Position numbers and translations under genes: made by a program. Positions 15,754 through 26,361 of a stretch of DNA of 41,299 bases are shown piece by piece (positions within the stretch are counted from its first letter, which is position 1; the number at the start of each line of letters is the position of its first letter). Below the pieces are notes generated by a model. It was not told the DNA's origin, did no database searches, and worked only from the letters and a program-made list of their open reading frames with translations. This DNA is from Lachnospiraceae bacterium (GTDB taxonomy: Bacteria; Bacillota; Clostridia; Lachnospirales; Lachnospiraceae). Location: contig JAILQQ010000200.1 of the NCBI GenBank assembly GCA_024698885.1, positions 1 through 41,299 of the forward strand. Direction: 5' to 3'.

Positions 15754-16269
15754 ATGGAACGATTGTTTGACTTGGATTTTCAGCTTCTGCATGATGCGGC
15801 CTGGTCCGCTCTGGCAGTTTTCATACTGTTTTTAGCCATGTCTTACCTGCTGTTCAATCCGATCCGTGAGCTGCTTGAGAAACGCCAGCTCAGGATCAGG
15901 GAGGATCTGGACAGCGCGGCAAAGGACAAGGAAGAAGCCGGGATCCTGAGGACACAGTACGAGGATAAGCTCAGAAACATCGAAAAGGAATCTGAGGAGA
16001 TCCTCTCCGAGGCGAGAAAAAAGGCACAGATGAATGAGGGCCGGATCGTCGCCGAGGCAAAGGAAGAGGCTGCCCGTATCATCAGACAGGCTGAGGAAGA
16101 GGCAAAGCTTGAAAAGCAGAAGGCCTATGACGAAATGAAGAACGAGATGATACAGATCGCTTCCCTGATGGCCGGCAAGGTGGTGAAGGCTTCTATTGAT
16201 ACGACCATTCAGGACAGCCTTGTAGAGCAGACCCTGAAAGAGGTAGGTGAGCAGACATGGCAAAGCTGA
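15754..16269 (+). CDS. atpF: ATP synthase Fo subunit b
   Basis: This 171-residue subunit has one N-terminal membrane helix (about residues 15-36) followed by a long charged coiled coil (about 45-150) rich in Glu, Lys and Ala. It forms the peripheral stalk linking subunit a to the delta subunit and alpha3beta3. Its end overlaps the start of atpH by 13 bases. TGGAGG precedes the ATG. Confidence 0.95.
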   Translation: MERLFDLDFQLLHDAAWSALAVFILFLAMSYLLFNPIRELLEKRQLRIREDLDSAAKDKEEAGILRTQYEDKLRNIEKESEEILSEARKKAQMNEGRIVAEAKEEAARIIRQAEEEAKLEKQKAYDEMKNEMIQIASLMAGKVVKASIDTTIQDSLVEQTLKEVGEQTWQS

Positions 16270-16811
16270 TTTCCAAAACCTATGGCGATGCGCTTTTTGA
16301 GACCGCGCTGGAGGAAGGATCAGAGGGAGCTTTGCTGTCGGAGGCACTGAGCCTTTGTACGATCCTGAAGGAAAATCCGGAGCTTTCACGGTTAATGAAC
16401 CATCCCGGATTGACGATCGAGGAAAAAACGTCACTGTGGGAGAATATCTTTAAGGGGCGGATGAGCGATACGCTGCTTGGTTTTCTGCGCGTCATTATCA
16501 TAAATGACCGTTATCAGGAAACGGAGAATATCCTTTCTTATTTCATCGATACCGTTAAGGATCATCAGGGGATCGGGATGGCGACTGTTACCACGCCAAT
16601 GCCGCTTTCGGCCGCAAGAAAGCAGGAGATCGAGGAAAAGCTGATCGCGACGACCAGATATACGTCGATGGAAATGAACTACGTGATCGATGAATCTCTG
16701 ATCGGGGGAATGATCATCCGATTGGGCGACCGTGTGGTGGATTCGAGTATTAAAAGCAGACTGGCTGCTCTGGAAAAGAACTTGAGAAATACACAGATTG
16801 CCGCTTTGTAA
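16257..16811 (+). CDS. atpH: ATP synthase F1 subunit delta
   Basis: This 184-residue OSCP/delta subunit has an N-terminal helical bundle that starts LISKTYGDALFETALEEGS and a C-terminal domain with the conserved ESLIGGMIIRLGDRVVDSSI block. It joins the peripheral stalk to the top of F1. The ATG at 16257 lies within the end of atpF, preceded by AGGTGAG, so the two genes are probably coupled. Confidence 0.96.
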   Translation: MAKLISKTYGDALFETALEEGSEGALLSEALSLCTILKENPELSRLMNHPGLTIEEKTSLWENIFKGRMSDTLLGFLRVIIINDRYQETENILSYFIDTVKDHQGIGMATVTTPMPLSAARKQEIEEKLIATTRYTSMEMNYVIDESLIGGMIIRLGDRVVDSSIKSRLAALEKNLRNTQIAAL

Positions 16812-16835
16812 AAATAAGGTTGTGAGGAAAAATCC

Positions 16836-18338
16836 ATGAATTTAAGACCGGAAGAAATTAGTTCCGTGATCAAGGAACAGATCAAGAGATACGCAGACGA
16901 ATTAATGGTATCCGAGGTAGGTACCGTTATACAGGTCGCGGATGGCATTGCCCGCGTACATGGACTGGAAAAGGCCATGCAGGGTGAGCTGCTCCAGTTT
17001 CCCGGCGATGTATACGGCATGGTCATGAACCTCGAGGAGGACAACGTCGGTGCGGTGCTCCTCGGCTCGGAGCATAATATTAACGAAGGCGATACGGTTA
17101 AGACCACCGGGCGGGTCGTTGAAGTACCGGTAGGAGACGAGATGCTCGGACGAGTCGTTAATTCGTTAGGGCAGCCGATCGACGGAAAGGGACCGATCAA
17201 CGCGACGAAATTCAGACAGATCGAAAGAGTTGCGTCGGGCGTTATCACCAGAAAGTCCGTGGATACCCCGTTACAGACCGGTATCAAGGCCATCGATTCG
17301 ATGATCCCCATCGGAAGAGGGCAGAGAGAGCTGATCATCGGTGACCGTCAGACAGGAAAGACCGCGATCGCCGTAGATACGATCGTGAATCAGAAAGGAC
17401 AGGGTGTCAAATGCATTTATGTGGCGATCGGGCAGAAAGCGTCCACGGTAGCCTCGATTGTAAAAACCCTTGAAGAATACGGTGCAATGGCATATACCAC
17501 CGTGGTGGCCTCTACCGCCTCGGAGCTGGCGCCGTTACAATATATAGCCCCGTATTCGGGCTGCGCCATCGGTGAGGAATGGATGGAAAACGGCGAGGAC
17601 GTGCTCGTGATCTATGATGATCTGAGTAAGCACGCGACGGCTTACCGTACACTTTCCCTGCTGCTACGGCGTCCGCCCGGACGTGAGGCGTATCCCGGCG
17701 ACGTTTTCTATCTGCATTCAAGACTTTTGGAGCGCGCGGCGCGTATGAGCGAGGAATACGGCGGCGGTTCCCTGACGGCTCTGCCGATCATCGAAACCCA
17801 GGCCGGTGATGTTTCGGCTTATATTCCGACGAACGTGATCTCCATCACGGACGGGCAGATCTATCTGGAAACGGAAATGTTCAACGCCGGTTTCCGGCCG
17901 GCGATCAACGCGGGTCTTTCGGTATCCCGGGTAGGCGGTGCCGCCCAGATCAAGGCCATGAAAAAGATCGCGGCGCCGATCCGTACGGAGTTAGCGCAGT
18001 ACAGAGAGTTGGCGGCTTTCGCCCAGTTTGGTTCGGAGCTGGATGCCGATACGAAGGAAAAGCTGGCCCAGGGCGAACGGATCCGGGAAGTGCTGAAGCA
18101 GCCGCAGTATAAGCCGATGCCGGTAGAGTATCAGGTGCTTATCATCTACGCGGTAACGAGAAAGTATCTTCTGGATATCCCGACGGAACGGATCGTGGAA
18201 TTCGAGGAGAAGTTCTTTGATTTCATCAAGACCAATTATCCGGAAGTACCGGCCTCGATCAAGGATACGAAGGAGCTTTCCGAGGAAGGCGAGAACAAGC
18301 TGAAGAAAGCGCTGGAAACGTTTATTAAGGACTTTTAA
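16836..18338 (+). CDS. atpA: ATP synthase F1 subunit alpha
   Basis: This 500-residue subunit has the nucleotide-binding P-loop GDRQTGKT at residues 169-176. The catalytic-interface Arg is in the [18 protein letters not shown] block. It forms the alternating, mainly regulatory sites of the alpha3beta3 hexamer. Length and domain order (N-terminal barrel, P-loop domain, C-terminal helical bundle) are normal. It has a typical operon spacing of 24 bases after atpH. Confidence 0.98.
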   Translation: MNLRPEEISSVIKEQIKRYADELMVSEVGTVIQVADGIARVHGLEKAMQGELLQFPGDVYGMVMNLEEDNVGAVLLGSEHNINEGDTVKTTGRVVEVPVGDEMLGRVVNSLGQPIDGKGPINATKFRQIERVASGVITRKSVDTPLQTGIKAIDSMIPIGRGQRELIIGDRQTGKTAIAVDTIVNQKGQGVKCIYVAIGQKASTVASIVKTLEEYGAMAYTTVVASTASELAPLQYIAPYSGCAIGEEWMENGEDVLVIYDDLSKHATAYRTLSLLLRRPPGREAYPGDVFYLHSRLLERAARMSEEYGGGSLTALPIIETQAGDVSAYIPTNVISITDGQIYLETEMFNAGFRPAINAGLSVSRVGGAAQIKAMKKIAAPIRTELAQYRELAAFAQFGSELDADTKEKLAQGERIREVLKQPQYKPMPVEYQVLIIYAVTRKYLLDIPTERIVEFEEKFFDFIKTNYPEVPASIKDTKELSEEGENKLKKALETFIKDF

Positions 18339-18356
18339 GCAGGAGGAGAAAACAAT

Positions 18357-19274
18357 ATGCCCTCCATGAGAGATATCAAAAGGCGCCGGATCAGTATCCA
18401 GAGCACCCAGCAGATCACGAAGGCCATGAAACTGGTCTCCACCGTGAAGCTGCAGCGGGCGAAGCGCCGGGCGGAAAATTCGAAAGCATACTTCCAGTGC
18501 ATGTATGAGACGGTTAACGGTATCTTGAAAAGATCCGGCTATATTGACCATCCGTATATGCTGCCGAATGCGTCGGAGAAAAAAGCCGTGGTGGTGATCA
18601 CCTCAAACCGCGGACTGGCAGGCGGCTATAATTCGAATATCACAAAGCTTGTGACGAACAGTGCCATTCCCAGGGAAAACGCGCTCATTTACGCTGTCGG
18701 AAAAAAGGGAAGGGATACATTAAGGCGCCACGGCTATGAGATTAAAAAGGATATGTCGGATGCCATCGAGGAGCCGCTTTACGCGGATGCGATGGAGCTT
18801 TCCGATGAGCTTCTGAAAGCCTTCTCAAACGGTGAGATCGGCGAGATCTACGTGGCTTATACCGGATTTAAGAATACGGTATCCCATATCCCGACGCTGC
18901 TAAAGCTTTTGCCGGTTGATGTGGAAGGCGTGGGCGGACAGGCGTTTCCCGAGGAGAATACGGAAAAAGGATCCCTGCATGATGCGTTGGAGGGTTCCGA
19001 TAAAACAGAGAATTCCGCTCCGATGAATTATGAGCCTGAGGATATAGAGGCGCTTGATATGATCATTCCGAAATATCTCACCAGTATTCTTTATGGTGCG
19101 TTTGTCCAGTCGGTGGCCAGTGAAAACGGGGCGAGGATGCAGGCAATGGATTCCGCGACGAATAACGCGGAGGAGATGATCGGAAGCCTGGTGCTCCAGT
19201 ATAACAGGGCCAGACAGGGTCATATCACGCAGGAGCTGACCGAGATCATCGGCGGCGCGAATGCGTTGGCATAG
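18357..19274 (+). CDS. atpG: ATP synthase F1 subunit gamma
   Basis: This 305-residue central-stalk subunit has the conserved termini: MPSMRDIKRRRISIQSTQQITKAMKLVS at the N-terminus (split here only for description; the key part is IQSTQQITKAMK) and NRARQGHITQELTEIIGGANAL at the C-terminus, of which ITQELTEI is diagnostic. The two ends form the rotating coiled coil. An insert of about 20 acidic residues near 205-225 (EENTEKGSLHDALEG region) makes it slightly longer than the usual 285-290. AGGAGGAG precedes the ATG. Confidence 0.97.
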   Translation: MPSMRDIKRRRISIQSTQQITKAMKLVSTVKLQRAKRRAENSKAYFQCMYETVNGILKRSGYIDHPYMLPNASEKKAVVVITSNRGLAGGYNSNITKLVTNSAIPRENALIYAVGKKGRDTLRRHGYEIKKDMSDAIEEPLYADAMELSDELLKAFSNGEIGEIYVAYTGFKNTVSHIPTLLKLLPVDVEGVGGQAFPEENTEKGSLHDALEGSDKTENSAPMNYEPEDIEALDMIIPKYLTSILYGAFVQSVASENGARMQAMDSATNNAEEMIGSLVLQYNRARQGHITQELTEIIGGANALA

Positions 19275-20681
<1,407 letters not shown>

Positions 20682-20689
20682 GGGGGCTT

Positions 20690-21100
20690 ATGGCGGACGA
20701 ACGTGCATTCAAGCTGAAAGTGATCGCGCCTGACAGAGTGTTCTACGAAGGGGACGTCATCATGGTTGAGCTTACGACCACAGAGGGAGAGATCGGTATC
20801 CTGAAAAAGCATATCCCTCTGACGGCCGTGATCGCGCCGGGCGTGATGTACATAAAGGAATCGGAAGAAAAGATCCGGGTCGCTTCGCTGATCGCCGGCT
20901 TTATTGAGATCCTGCCGGAAGAGGTTACGGTTTTGGCTGAAATCGTAGAGTGGCCCGGTGAGATAGATCTGAACCGCGCGAAGGAGGCAAAGCTCCGGGC
21001 CGAAAGAAGGCTTGCGGAGAAAGCGCTCGGCACCGATCTGAACCGGGCGAGCTTGGCTTTAAAACGGTCTGTAGCGAGAATAGAAGCAGCAGAGAAGTAA
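20690..21100 (+). CDS. atpC: ATP synthase F1 subunit epsilon
   Basis: This 136-residue subunit has an N-terminal beta-sandwich (about residues 1-87, with GEIGILKKHIPLTAVIAPGV) and a C-terminal helical hairpin (about 92-136) that in other bacteria can inhibit ATP hydrolysis. It closes the F1 genes. The start lies 8 bases after the atpD stop, with GGGGGG as a ribosome binding site. Confidence 0.96.
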   Translation: MADERAFKLKVIAPDRVFYEGDVIMVELTTTEGEIGILKKHIPLTAVIAPGVMYIKESEEKIRVASLIAGFIEILPEEVTVLAEIVEWPGEIDLNRAKEAKLRAERRLAEKALGTDLNRASLALKRSVARIEAAEK

Positions 21101-21104
21101 AGAT

Positions 21105-21617
21105 ATGAAGAATAAAAAAATCGCATTAATAACAGAGGCGGCCGCCGTGGCCGCCGTTTATGTCATTCTGACCTTTGTGGCAAACGCGCTGGGACTGGCG
21201 TCGGGCGTGATCCAGATCCGGATCTCGGAAGCGCTGACGATCCTGCCCTGGTTTACCTTCAGCGCGGTGCCGGGACTGTTTGTCGGCTGTATCCTGGCCA
21301 ATATGCTGACGGGCTGCGCGCTGTTTGACGTGATCTTCGGATCCCTCGCAACGCTCCTTGGCGCCCTCGGCAACTACTATATCGGAGTGAAGAGACCGGG
21401 CGGCGAAAAGGCGAAATGGCTTCTGCCGCTGCCGCCGATCCTTGCCAATACCCTGATCGTACCCTTTGTTCTTGCGTATGTATATCAGTTCGAGGGTTCT
21501 ATCCCGTATTTTATGCTGACGGTAGGGATCGGTGAGGTGATATCCTGCGGCGTGCTCGGACTCGTGCTTTTTTCGATCCTGAAAAAGAACGAGAATTCTA
21601 TTTTTCAGCGGCAGTAG
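21105..21617 (+). CDS. queT: QueT family transporter (ECF-type S component)
   Basis: This 170-residue protein has five to six membrane helices. It keeps the QueT-family features: an N-terminal EAAAVAAVYVILT helix, the IQIRISEALTILPWF block and a GLFVGCILANMLTG segment. Known members take up queuosine precursors (preQ0/preQ1) with a shared ECF energy module. It starts 4 bases after atpC, so it is co-transcribed with the ATP synthase operon, a placement with no obvious functional reason. Its 3' end overlaps the convergent DUF3791 gene by 20 bases. Confidence 0.88.
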   Translation: MKNKKIALITEAAAVAAVYVILTFVANALGLASGVIQIRISEALTILPWFTFSAVPGLFVGCILANMLTGCALFDVIFGSLATLLGALGNYYIGVKRPGGEKAKWLLPLPPILANTLIVPFVLAYVYQFEGSIPYFMLTVGIGEVISCGVLGLVLFSILKKNENSIFQRQ

Positions 21618-21816
21618 CTTCGCAGGCTTCGATATAGAGATCGATATCCTCCGTGATATAGCGGGCCTTTTCCGAGTGAAGAGGCTCGCAGAAGCTGAAG
21701 ATATATTCGAGAACCTGATATTTCCCGAAAAGCTCCATAACCTCCCGCCCTGTCAGCTCTTTATCACATTTGTACTGTTCAATACAGTAGGTTAAGAAAT
21801 TTCCCTCATTGCTCAT
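21598..21816 (-). CDS. DUF3791 domain protein
   Basis: This 72-residue protein matches what I know of DUF3791: a FLTYCIEQYKCDKELTGREVMELF start, of which LTGREVMELF is typical, then YIFSFCEPLH and a TEDIDLYIEAC end. Relatives are common in Lachnospiraceae and often sit beside DUF3990 (ADP-ribosyltransferase-like) genes. No DUF3990 gene is present here. The ATG is 1 base after the stop of the upstream gene (TGATATG), so translation is coupled. The function is unknown; part of a toxin-antitoxin-like module is a speculative option. Confidence 0.8.
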   Translation of the reverse strand: MSNEGNFLTYCIEQYKCDKELTGREVMELFGKYQVLEYIFSFCEPLHSEKARYITEDIDLYIEACEATAAEK

Positions 21817-21817
21817 A

Positions 21818-22039
21818 TCAGCCAGCCTTTACCAGACCTTCTTCATGCCAGAGCTCGTAAAGCTCTCCCGCGCCCAGCTGATAGAGGTTGTTTTCCTCCT
21901 CCTCCAGCCTGGCGTAAAGATCGGAATTATAGAATTCCATGCACGCGTGAATCTCATCCAGCTGTTCCCGTTCCATGATCAGACTCACGATCTTTGGGAC
22001 AAGCAGGATCATAATGACCTTAAAGCTTTCCTTCTTCAT
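21818..22039 (-). CDS. Small hypothetical protein coupled to DUF3791
   Basis: This 73-residue protein has a hydrophobic N-terminal helix (VIMILLVPKIVSLIMERE), then the pattern CMEFYNSDLYARLEEEENNLYQL and LYELWHEEG. Similar short proteins with an EFYNS-LY-LEEEE pattern accompany DUF3791 genes in gut clostridia. The function is unknown. GGGGAG precedes the ATG. A three-hairpin repeat element lies just upstream in the same orientation. Confidence 0.7.
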   Translation of the reverse strand: MKKESFKVIMILLVPKIVSLIMEREQLDEIHACMEFYNSDLYARLEEEENNLYQLGAGELYELWHEEGLVKAG

Positions 22040-22085
22040 TTTTTATACTCCCCTTTTGCGCTGTCCTGAAAGGTTCCCTCATTGT

Positions 22086-22226
22086 ATCTGTTCAGAACCC
22101 TTCAGCTTCTGAACAGATACGCGGCCCGTCATTTCAAGTTTTGCTTCGCAAAAGGACGGGCCGCATCGCAAAACCTGCATTTTGGTACGCCCCAAACAGC
22201 AAGTGCTTCGGGCTGTCCCGAACAGT
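22086..22226 (-). repeat. Three-hairpin dispersed element, copy B
   Basis: Read on the minus strand, this 141-base element matches copy A (13729-13903) almost base for base apart from the 34-base insert. It starts with the hairpin TTCGGG-ACAG-CCCGAA, continues with GCGGCCCGTC...GACGGGCCGC, and ends in ATCTGTTCAGAA...TTCTGAACAGAT. It begins 6 bases after the stop of the 22233-22532 gene and leads into the 21818-22039 gene. Confidence 0.85.
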
Positions 22227-22232
22227 AATCCC

Positions 22233-22532
22233 TTATTTACTCTTCAGGATCTTATCGGCCATAGCCAGCTCCTCCTTCAAAAAGCGGACCATGGTCTTGA
22301 TATGTTTTTTATGCTCGAGCTGTTCCAGAAGCTCCGGCAGCTGCTCCTTTTTCACGTAATCCGAAACAACCTTTTTTCCGACCCGGTATTTCAGGTAAAA
22401 ATAGGTCTTGGTACCGACCTTTTTCTCAGAAAGCGTTCCCTTCGGCAGTTCCTGCAGCATTTTCTGATACCTGAGAAGCATGTATTCTATTCGGTCCCGT
22501 TCCTGCTTTATGGTAGCTTCGAGCATTCTCAT
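22233..22532 (-). CDS. Hypothetical coiled-coil protein, probably leaderless
   Basis: This 99-residue protein begins MRMLEATIKQERDRIEYML and continues LPKGTLSEKKVGTKTYFYLKY and a C-terminal helical region ending KILKSK. The pattern (paired helices around a PxGTL...G..Y.YLKY strand turn) resembles the N-terminal part of small clostridial proteins of unknown function that sometimes carry a nuclease-like domain; no such domain follows here. The promoter -10 box ends only 6 bases before the ATG at 22532 and no ribosome binding site exists, so the transcript should be leaderless. A second in-frame ATG lies at 22526. Confidence 0.75.
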   Translation of the reverse strand: MRMLEATIKQERDRIEYMLLRYQKMLQELPKGTLSEKKVGTKTYFYLKYRVGKKVVSDYVKKEQLPELLEQLEHKKHIKTMVRFLKEELAMADKILKSK

Positions 22533-22538
22533 GCAAAC

Positions 22539-22567
22539 AGTATACACAACATCACTTTTTTTATCAA
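22539..22567 (-). promoter_or_regulatory. Promoter directly abutting a start codon
   Basis: On the minus strand, TTGATA (22562-22567) and TATACT (22539-22544) are 17 bases apart. The expected transcription start (about 22532) falls on the ATG of the gene. Confidence 0.7.
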
Positions 22568-22628
22568 GTTCTATGTTTTTTGAAATTGAATTTGAAAATT
22601 GAATTTGTGAACAGGCGGCGGCTGTGAT

Positions 22629-25169
22629 ATGATGTTATCCATGAGACGAAGAATCATCATGCTCGGGGTGTTCGGCCTCTGCTTTCTTCTGTCCATGGTC
22701 ATTACGAGTCTGATCATCAACCAGGACAGCCGGGATATGACCAAGGAGATGAGCGCGGCCAGTCTTCCCGTGATCTATACCATAGAAGATAATCAGCCTG
22801 TCAATCCCCACTATGGATATGTAACCGAAATGGACGGAAATTATATCCGTGATACCATCAGTCCTCTGGACGGGGAACGGACGCTGCCGATCGAAATACG
22901 AACCTTCGGCACAGGCGTTTCCGAGGTCGCCTATGAGGTCAGAAGTCTGGATATGGAGCGGCTTGTGGAGGATCATATCCTGTTCGGGGAAGAATACGAA
23001 TATGATAAGGAAACGGGGATCCTGACGGCGCCGATCCATATCAAGGATCTGATTACGCCGGAGAAGGAATATATGCTGATCGTCCGTCTGCGGCTTTCAA
23101 ACGGTCTGATCCCGAAATACTACATCCGCTTCCTTCAGAAGGAGGAACTCGGGCTTTCTGAGAAGATGGCTTTTGTCAGGAGCTTCTCCGACGCAGCCTT
23201 CAGGCGCGAAACGGCCGAAGCCATGGAACTCAAAAAATACATGGAATCCAATGCGGAGGGAGATAATTCAAGCTTTGGCTATGTCAATATCCACTCAAGC
23301 TTTGACCAGCTGACCTACGGGACCCTAATGCCCGAGCTGATCGGAGAGAAGCAGCTTCGGATCCTTGAGGCTGACAGACAAAACGGCTGCTTCATGCTGT
23401 CCTTTCAGGTTTCCTGTCGGGAGGAGCGCTACGTCGTAAAGGAATTCTTCCGTATCAGAGAAGGCGCTGAGCGTATGTACCTGATGGAATATGAACGGAC
23501 GATGGATCAGATCATCACGAAGGAAGAGGAGCTTTTGGTAAACGGAAAGCTCCTGCACGGTATCCTGAGCAGGCCGGTCGAAACGCTTGAGAACGGAGAT
23601 GGCAGTATCATCTGCTTTGCACAGGAAGACCGTCTCTACAGCTTTAACACGCAAAACGGCAATCTGGCGCGGATCTTTTCCTTCTGGGATGAGAACGATC
23701 AGGACGAGAGGACCTTCCATGATGAGCATACGATCTGTCCGGTCAGCATGGATGAGCAGGGGAATGTGACCTTTCTGGTTTACGGCTATATGAACCGGGG
23801 AAGCCATGAAGGAGAAGAGGGGATCGCTGTCTATTATTATGATTCTGTTTTCAATTCCCTGGAGGAACAGCTGTTCATTCCGATCAAGAGTTCCTCGGCG
23901 GTCCTTGACCATGATATGAGGGTATTGTCCCACATGAACCCTGCCGGGACTTTTTTCCTGTACGAAAGCGGTACGGTTTACCGCGTCAATGTGGAAAACC
24001 AGTCCTGTGAGATCATCGCCTCGGGACTCGATGAACAGCGTTTTGCCGCAAATGACGACGACGATATGATCGCCTGGCAGCCGGAAAGCGATATTTCCGC
24101 CTATGCGACGCTTGAGCTGATGGCGCTTGATTCGGAACGTATCGTGGAGATCAGGGCCAAGGAACAGGATCTCCTCATTCCCCTTGGCTTTATCGGAGAT
24201 GACCTCGTTTACGGAGAGCTTCACAAAAGCGATCTGTCCTTCAGCCCTGCCGGTGATCCGATCACGCCCATGTACGCGCTCTGCATCGTGGATGAAAACG
24301 GCAGGCTCTTACGCGAGCACAGCAGAGAAGGCTATTATGTGATGGACATAGAGATCCGCGGCAATATCATCAATATCAGCCGGGCGGTGAGGCAGGAGGA
24401 CGGCAGCTTTCAGATGGCCGAGGATGATCAGCTGATGAGCAACGAGAAGACAGAGGCGACGTTAAACCATTATAAAAGCGTTGTCACGGAGGAATGGGAA
24501 ACGACCTGGCAGACCGTTTTGAAAAAAGAAGAGGTCAACAAGACCATCAAGGTCTTAACGCCCAAGGAGGTCATTTTAGAGGATCAGAGGACCCTGACGC
24601 TTCCCGAGGAGGACACGCTTACCAGATATTACGTATATGTAAAGGGGGCAGTGGAGGCTGTCCATACCAATGAAGCGAAGGCGGTGGATCTGGCGGAGGA
24701 GCAGTTCGGCGTTGCGGTAGACGGGAATCTTGGTTATATTTTTGAGGCGGGAGACCGAAGGCTCAGTAATACGCTGGAAGGCTTTCCCGAGATGCCAGGC
24801 TTCGAGGAGGGGACAAGCAGTACGGCCGTCTGCCTGGACGCGATGCTAAAGTACGCGGGGATCTATGAGGACAGCGAAGCCTTCACGGGCTCCGTGAACG
24901 TTCTGTCGGTTCTGGCGGAAGAGCTGCCGGACAGACAGGTATTAAATCTTTCGGGCTGTTCGCTTTCTTCCGTTCTCTATTATATCAGCAGAGGCTATCC
25001 GGTGTTTGCCTACGCGGAGCCGGAAAGAGCCGTGGTGATCACCGGCTATGACAATAAAAACGTCATGATCTTTGATCCGGCGGAACAAAAAAGCTACAAA
25101 AAAGGTATGAACGATGCCGTTGCCTGGTTTAAGGGAAACGGAGATCAGTTTATATCCTATGTGGAATAA
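22629..25169 (+). CDS. Exported protein with C-terminal degenerate C39-like domain
   Basis: I cannot name this 846-residue protein. One N-terminal membrane helix (about residues 9-30) anchors a large extracellular part. The middle (about 320-600) has repeated beta-rich units such as GDGSIICFAQEDRLYSF and MNPAGTFFLYESGTVYRV, suggesting a beta-propeller. The last 120 residues resemble peptidase C39/papain-like domains: AMLKYAG helix, SRGYPVFAYAE, AVVITGYD and IFDP. The expected catalytic Cys position holds Ser731 (a Cys lies four residues on, at 735) and the catalytic His position holds Arg800, so it is probably inactive and serves binding. The start is uncertain: ATG codons at 22629, 22632 and 22641 all have weak ribosome binding sites. 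Confidence 0.85.
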   Translation: MMLSMRRRIIMLGVFGLCFLLSMVITSLIINQDSRDMTKEMSAASLPVIYTIEDNQPVNPHYGYVTEMDGNYIRDTISPLDGERTLPIEIRTFGTGVSEVAYEVRSLDMERLVEDHILFGEEYEYDKETGILTAPIHIKDLITPEKEYMLIVRLRLSNGLIPKYYIRFLQKEELGLSEKMAFVRSFSDAAFRRETAEAMELKKYMESNAEGDNSSFGYVNIHSSFDQLTYGTLMPELIGEKQLRILEADRQNGCFMLSFQVSCREERYVVKEFFRIREGAERMYLMEYERTMDQIITKEEELLVNGKLLHGILSRPVETLENGDGSIICFAQEDRLYSFNTQNGNLARIFSFWDENDQDERTFHDEHTICPVSMDEQGNVTFLVYGYMNRGSHEGEEGIAVYYYDSVFNSLEEQLFIPIKSSSAVLDHDMRVLSHMNPAGTFFLYESGTVYRVNVENQSCEIIASGLDEQRFAANDDDDMIAWQPESDISAYATLELMALDSERIVEIRAKEQDLLIPLGFIGDDLVYGELHKSDLSFSPAGDPITPMYALCIVDENGRLLREHSREGYYVMDIEIRGNIINISRAVRQEDGSFQMAEDDQLMSNEKTEATLNHYKSVVTEEWETTWQTVLKKEEVNKTIKVLTPKEVILEDQRTLTLPEEDTLTRYYVYVKGAVEAVHTNEAKAVDLAEEQFGVAVDGNLGYIFEAGDRRLSNTLEGFPEMPGFEEGTSSTAVCLDAMLKYAGIYEDSEAFTGSVNVLSVLAEELPDRQVLNLSGCSLSSVLYYISRGYPVFAYAEPERAVVITGYDNKNVMIFDPAEQKSYKKGMNDAVAWFKGNGDQFISYVE

Positions 25170-25217
25170 GAAGCGCATGATCTGCAAGCAGACCGGCGCA
25201 GAAAGGAAGATAACAAA

Positions 25218-26333
25218 ATGGATGAAAGAATGAAAAAACTGGCGGATGGACTGGTGAATTATTCCTGTAAGGTAAAACAGGGGGACAAGGTATATGTCCA
25301 TTATATAGGACAGGAAACAGAGCCCCTGGTGCTGGCGGTAATGGACGCGGTGCAGGCGGCGGGAGGCCTTGCGTTTCCGCATTTTACCAGTCAGAGAGCG
25401 CAGCGCAGGATGATCATGAACTGTAACGAAGAGCAGTTAAAGCTCATGGCAAGGGTGGACAGTCTTGAGATGGAGAATATGGACTGTTATATCGCGATCA
25501 GGGGTTCCGAGAATGTTTCCGAGCTTTCCGACGTGCCGGGAGAAAAGATGAAGCTTTATGAAAGGCTGTATTCAACTCCTGTTCATCATGAGATCAGGGT
25601 TCCCAAGACCAGATGGGTGGTTTTGCGCTACCCGAACAGCGCGATGGCCCAGCTTTCCAATATGAGCACCGAGGCCTTTGAGGATTTCTTCTATCAGGTC
25701 TGCTGTCTGGATTACGCGAAGATGGAAAAGGCCATGCAGAAGCTCGTGGCGCTTATGAACCGGACGGACCGTGTTCATTTAAAGGGGCCCGGGACCGATC
25801 TGACCTTTTCGATCAAGGATATTCCCGCCGTGCCCTGCGCCGGCGAGGTGAATATTCCGGACGGCGAGGTCTTTACGGCGCCGGTCAGGGATTCGGTGAA
25901 CGGGACCATCCGCTATAACGCGCCGTCCCTGTATCAGGGCGTGACATATGAGAATGTATCGTTTACCTTTGAAAACGGAAAGATCATCGAGGCCTCCGCC
26001 AATGAGAACGAGAAGCTGACGGAGCTTCTCAACACCGATGAAGGGGCCCGGTACATCGGTGAATTCGCTATTGGGGTAAACCCCTACGTTAATAAACCGA
26101 TGAAGGATATTCTTTTTGATGAGAAGATCAACGGTTCGATCCATTTTACGCCGGGCAACTGCTATGATGACGCGCCAAACGGAAACCATTCCGCGATCCA
26201 CTGGGATCTGGTATGGATCCAGCGGCCGGAATACGGCGGCGGCGAGATCTGGTTTGACGACGTGCTGATCCGTAAGGACGGCCGCTTTGTCACGGAGGAG
26301 CTGGCTTGTTTAAATCCGGAGAACTTGATATAA
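25218..26333 (+). CDS. Aminopeptidase, M29 family
   Basis: This 371-residue cytoplasmic metallopeptidase matches the M29 (thermophilic aminopeptidase) family. The two-metal ligands expected from Thermus AmpT are in place: Glu217 in DGEVFTAP, Glu282 in GEFAIGVN, His309 in IHFTPG, and His328 and Asp330 in AIHWDLV. It should remove N-terminal residues from peptides. It is somewhat shorter than the usual 400-410 residues. The junction before it contains CCGGCGCAGAAAGGA, the same GGCGCA-plus-ribosome-binding-site pattern seen elsewhere in the window. Confidence 0.92.
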   Translation: MDERMKKLADGLVNYSCKVKQGDKVYVHYIGQETEPLVLAVMDAVQAAGGLAFPHFTSQRAQRRMIMNCNEEQLKLMARVDSLEMENMDCYIAIRGSENVSELSDVPGEKMKLYERLYSTPVHHEIRVPKTRWVVLRYPNSAMAQLSNMSTEAFEDFFYQVCCLDYAKMEKAMQKLVALMNRTDRVHLKGPGTDLTFSIKDIPAVPCAGEVNIPDGEVFTAPVRDSVNGTIRYNAPSLYQGVTYENVSFTFENGKIIEASANENEKLTELLNTDEGARYIGEFAIGVNPYVNKPMKDILFDEKINGSIHFTPGNCYDDAPNGNHSAIHWDLVWIQRPEYGGGEIWFDDVLIRKDGRFVTEELACLNPENLI

Positions 26334-26361
26334 TGGTTGGGTTGAGAAAGGAGAGAACTTC

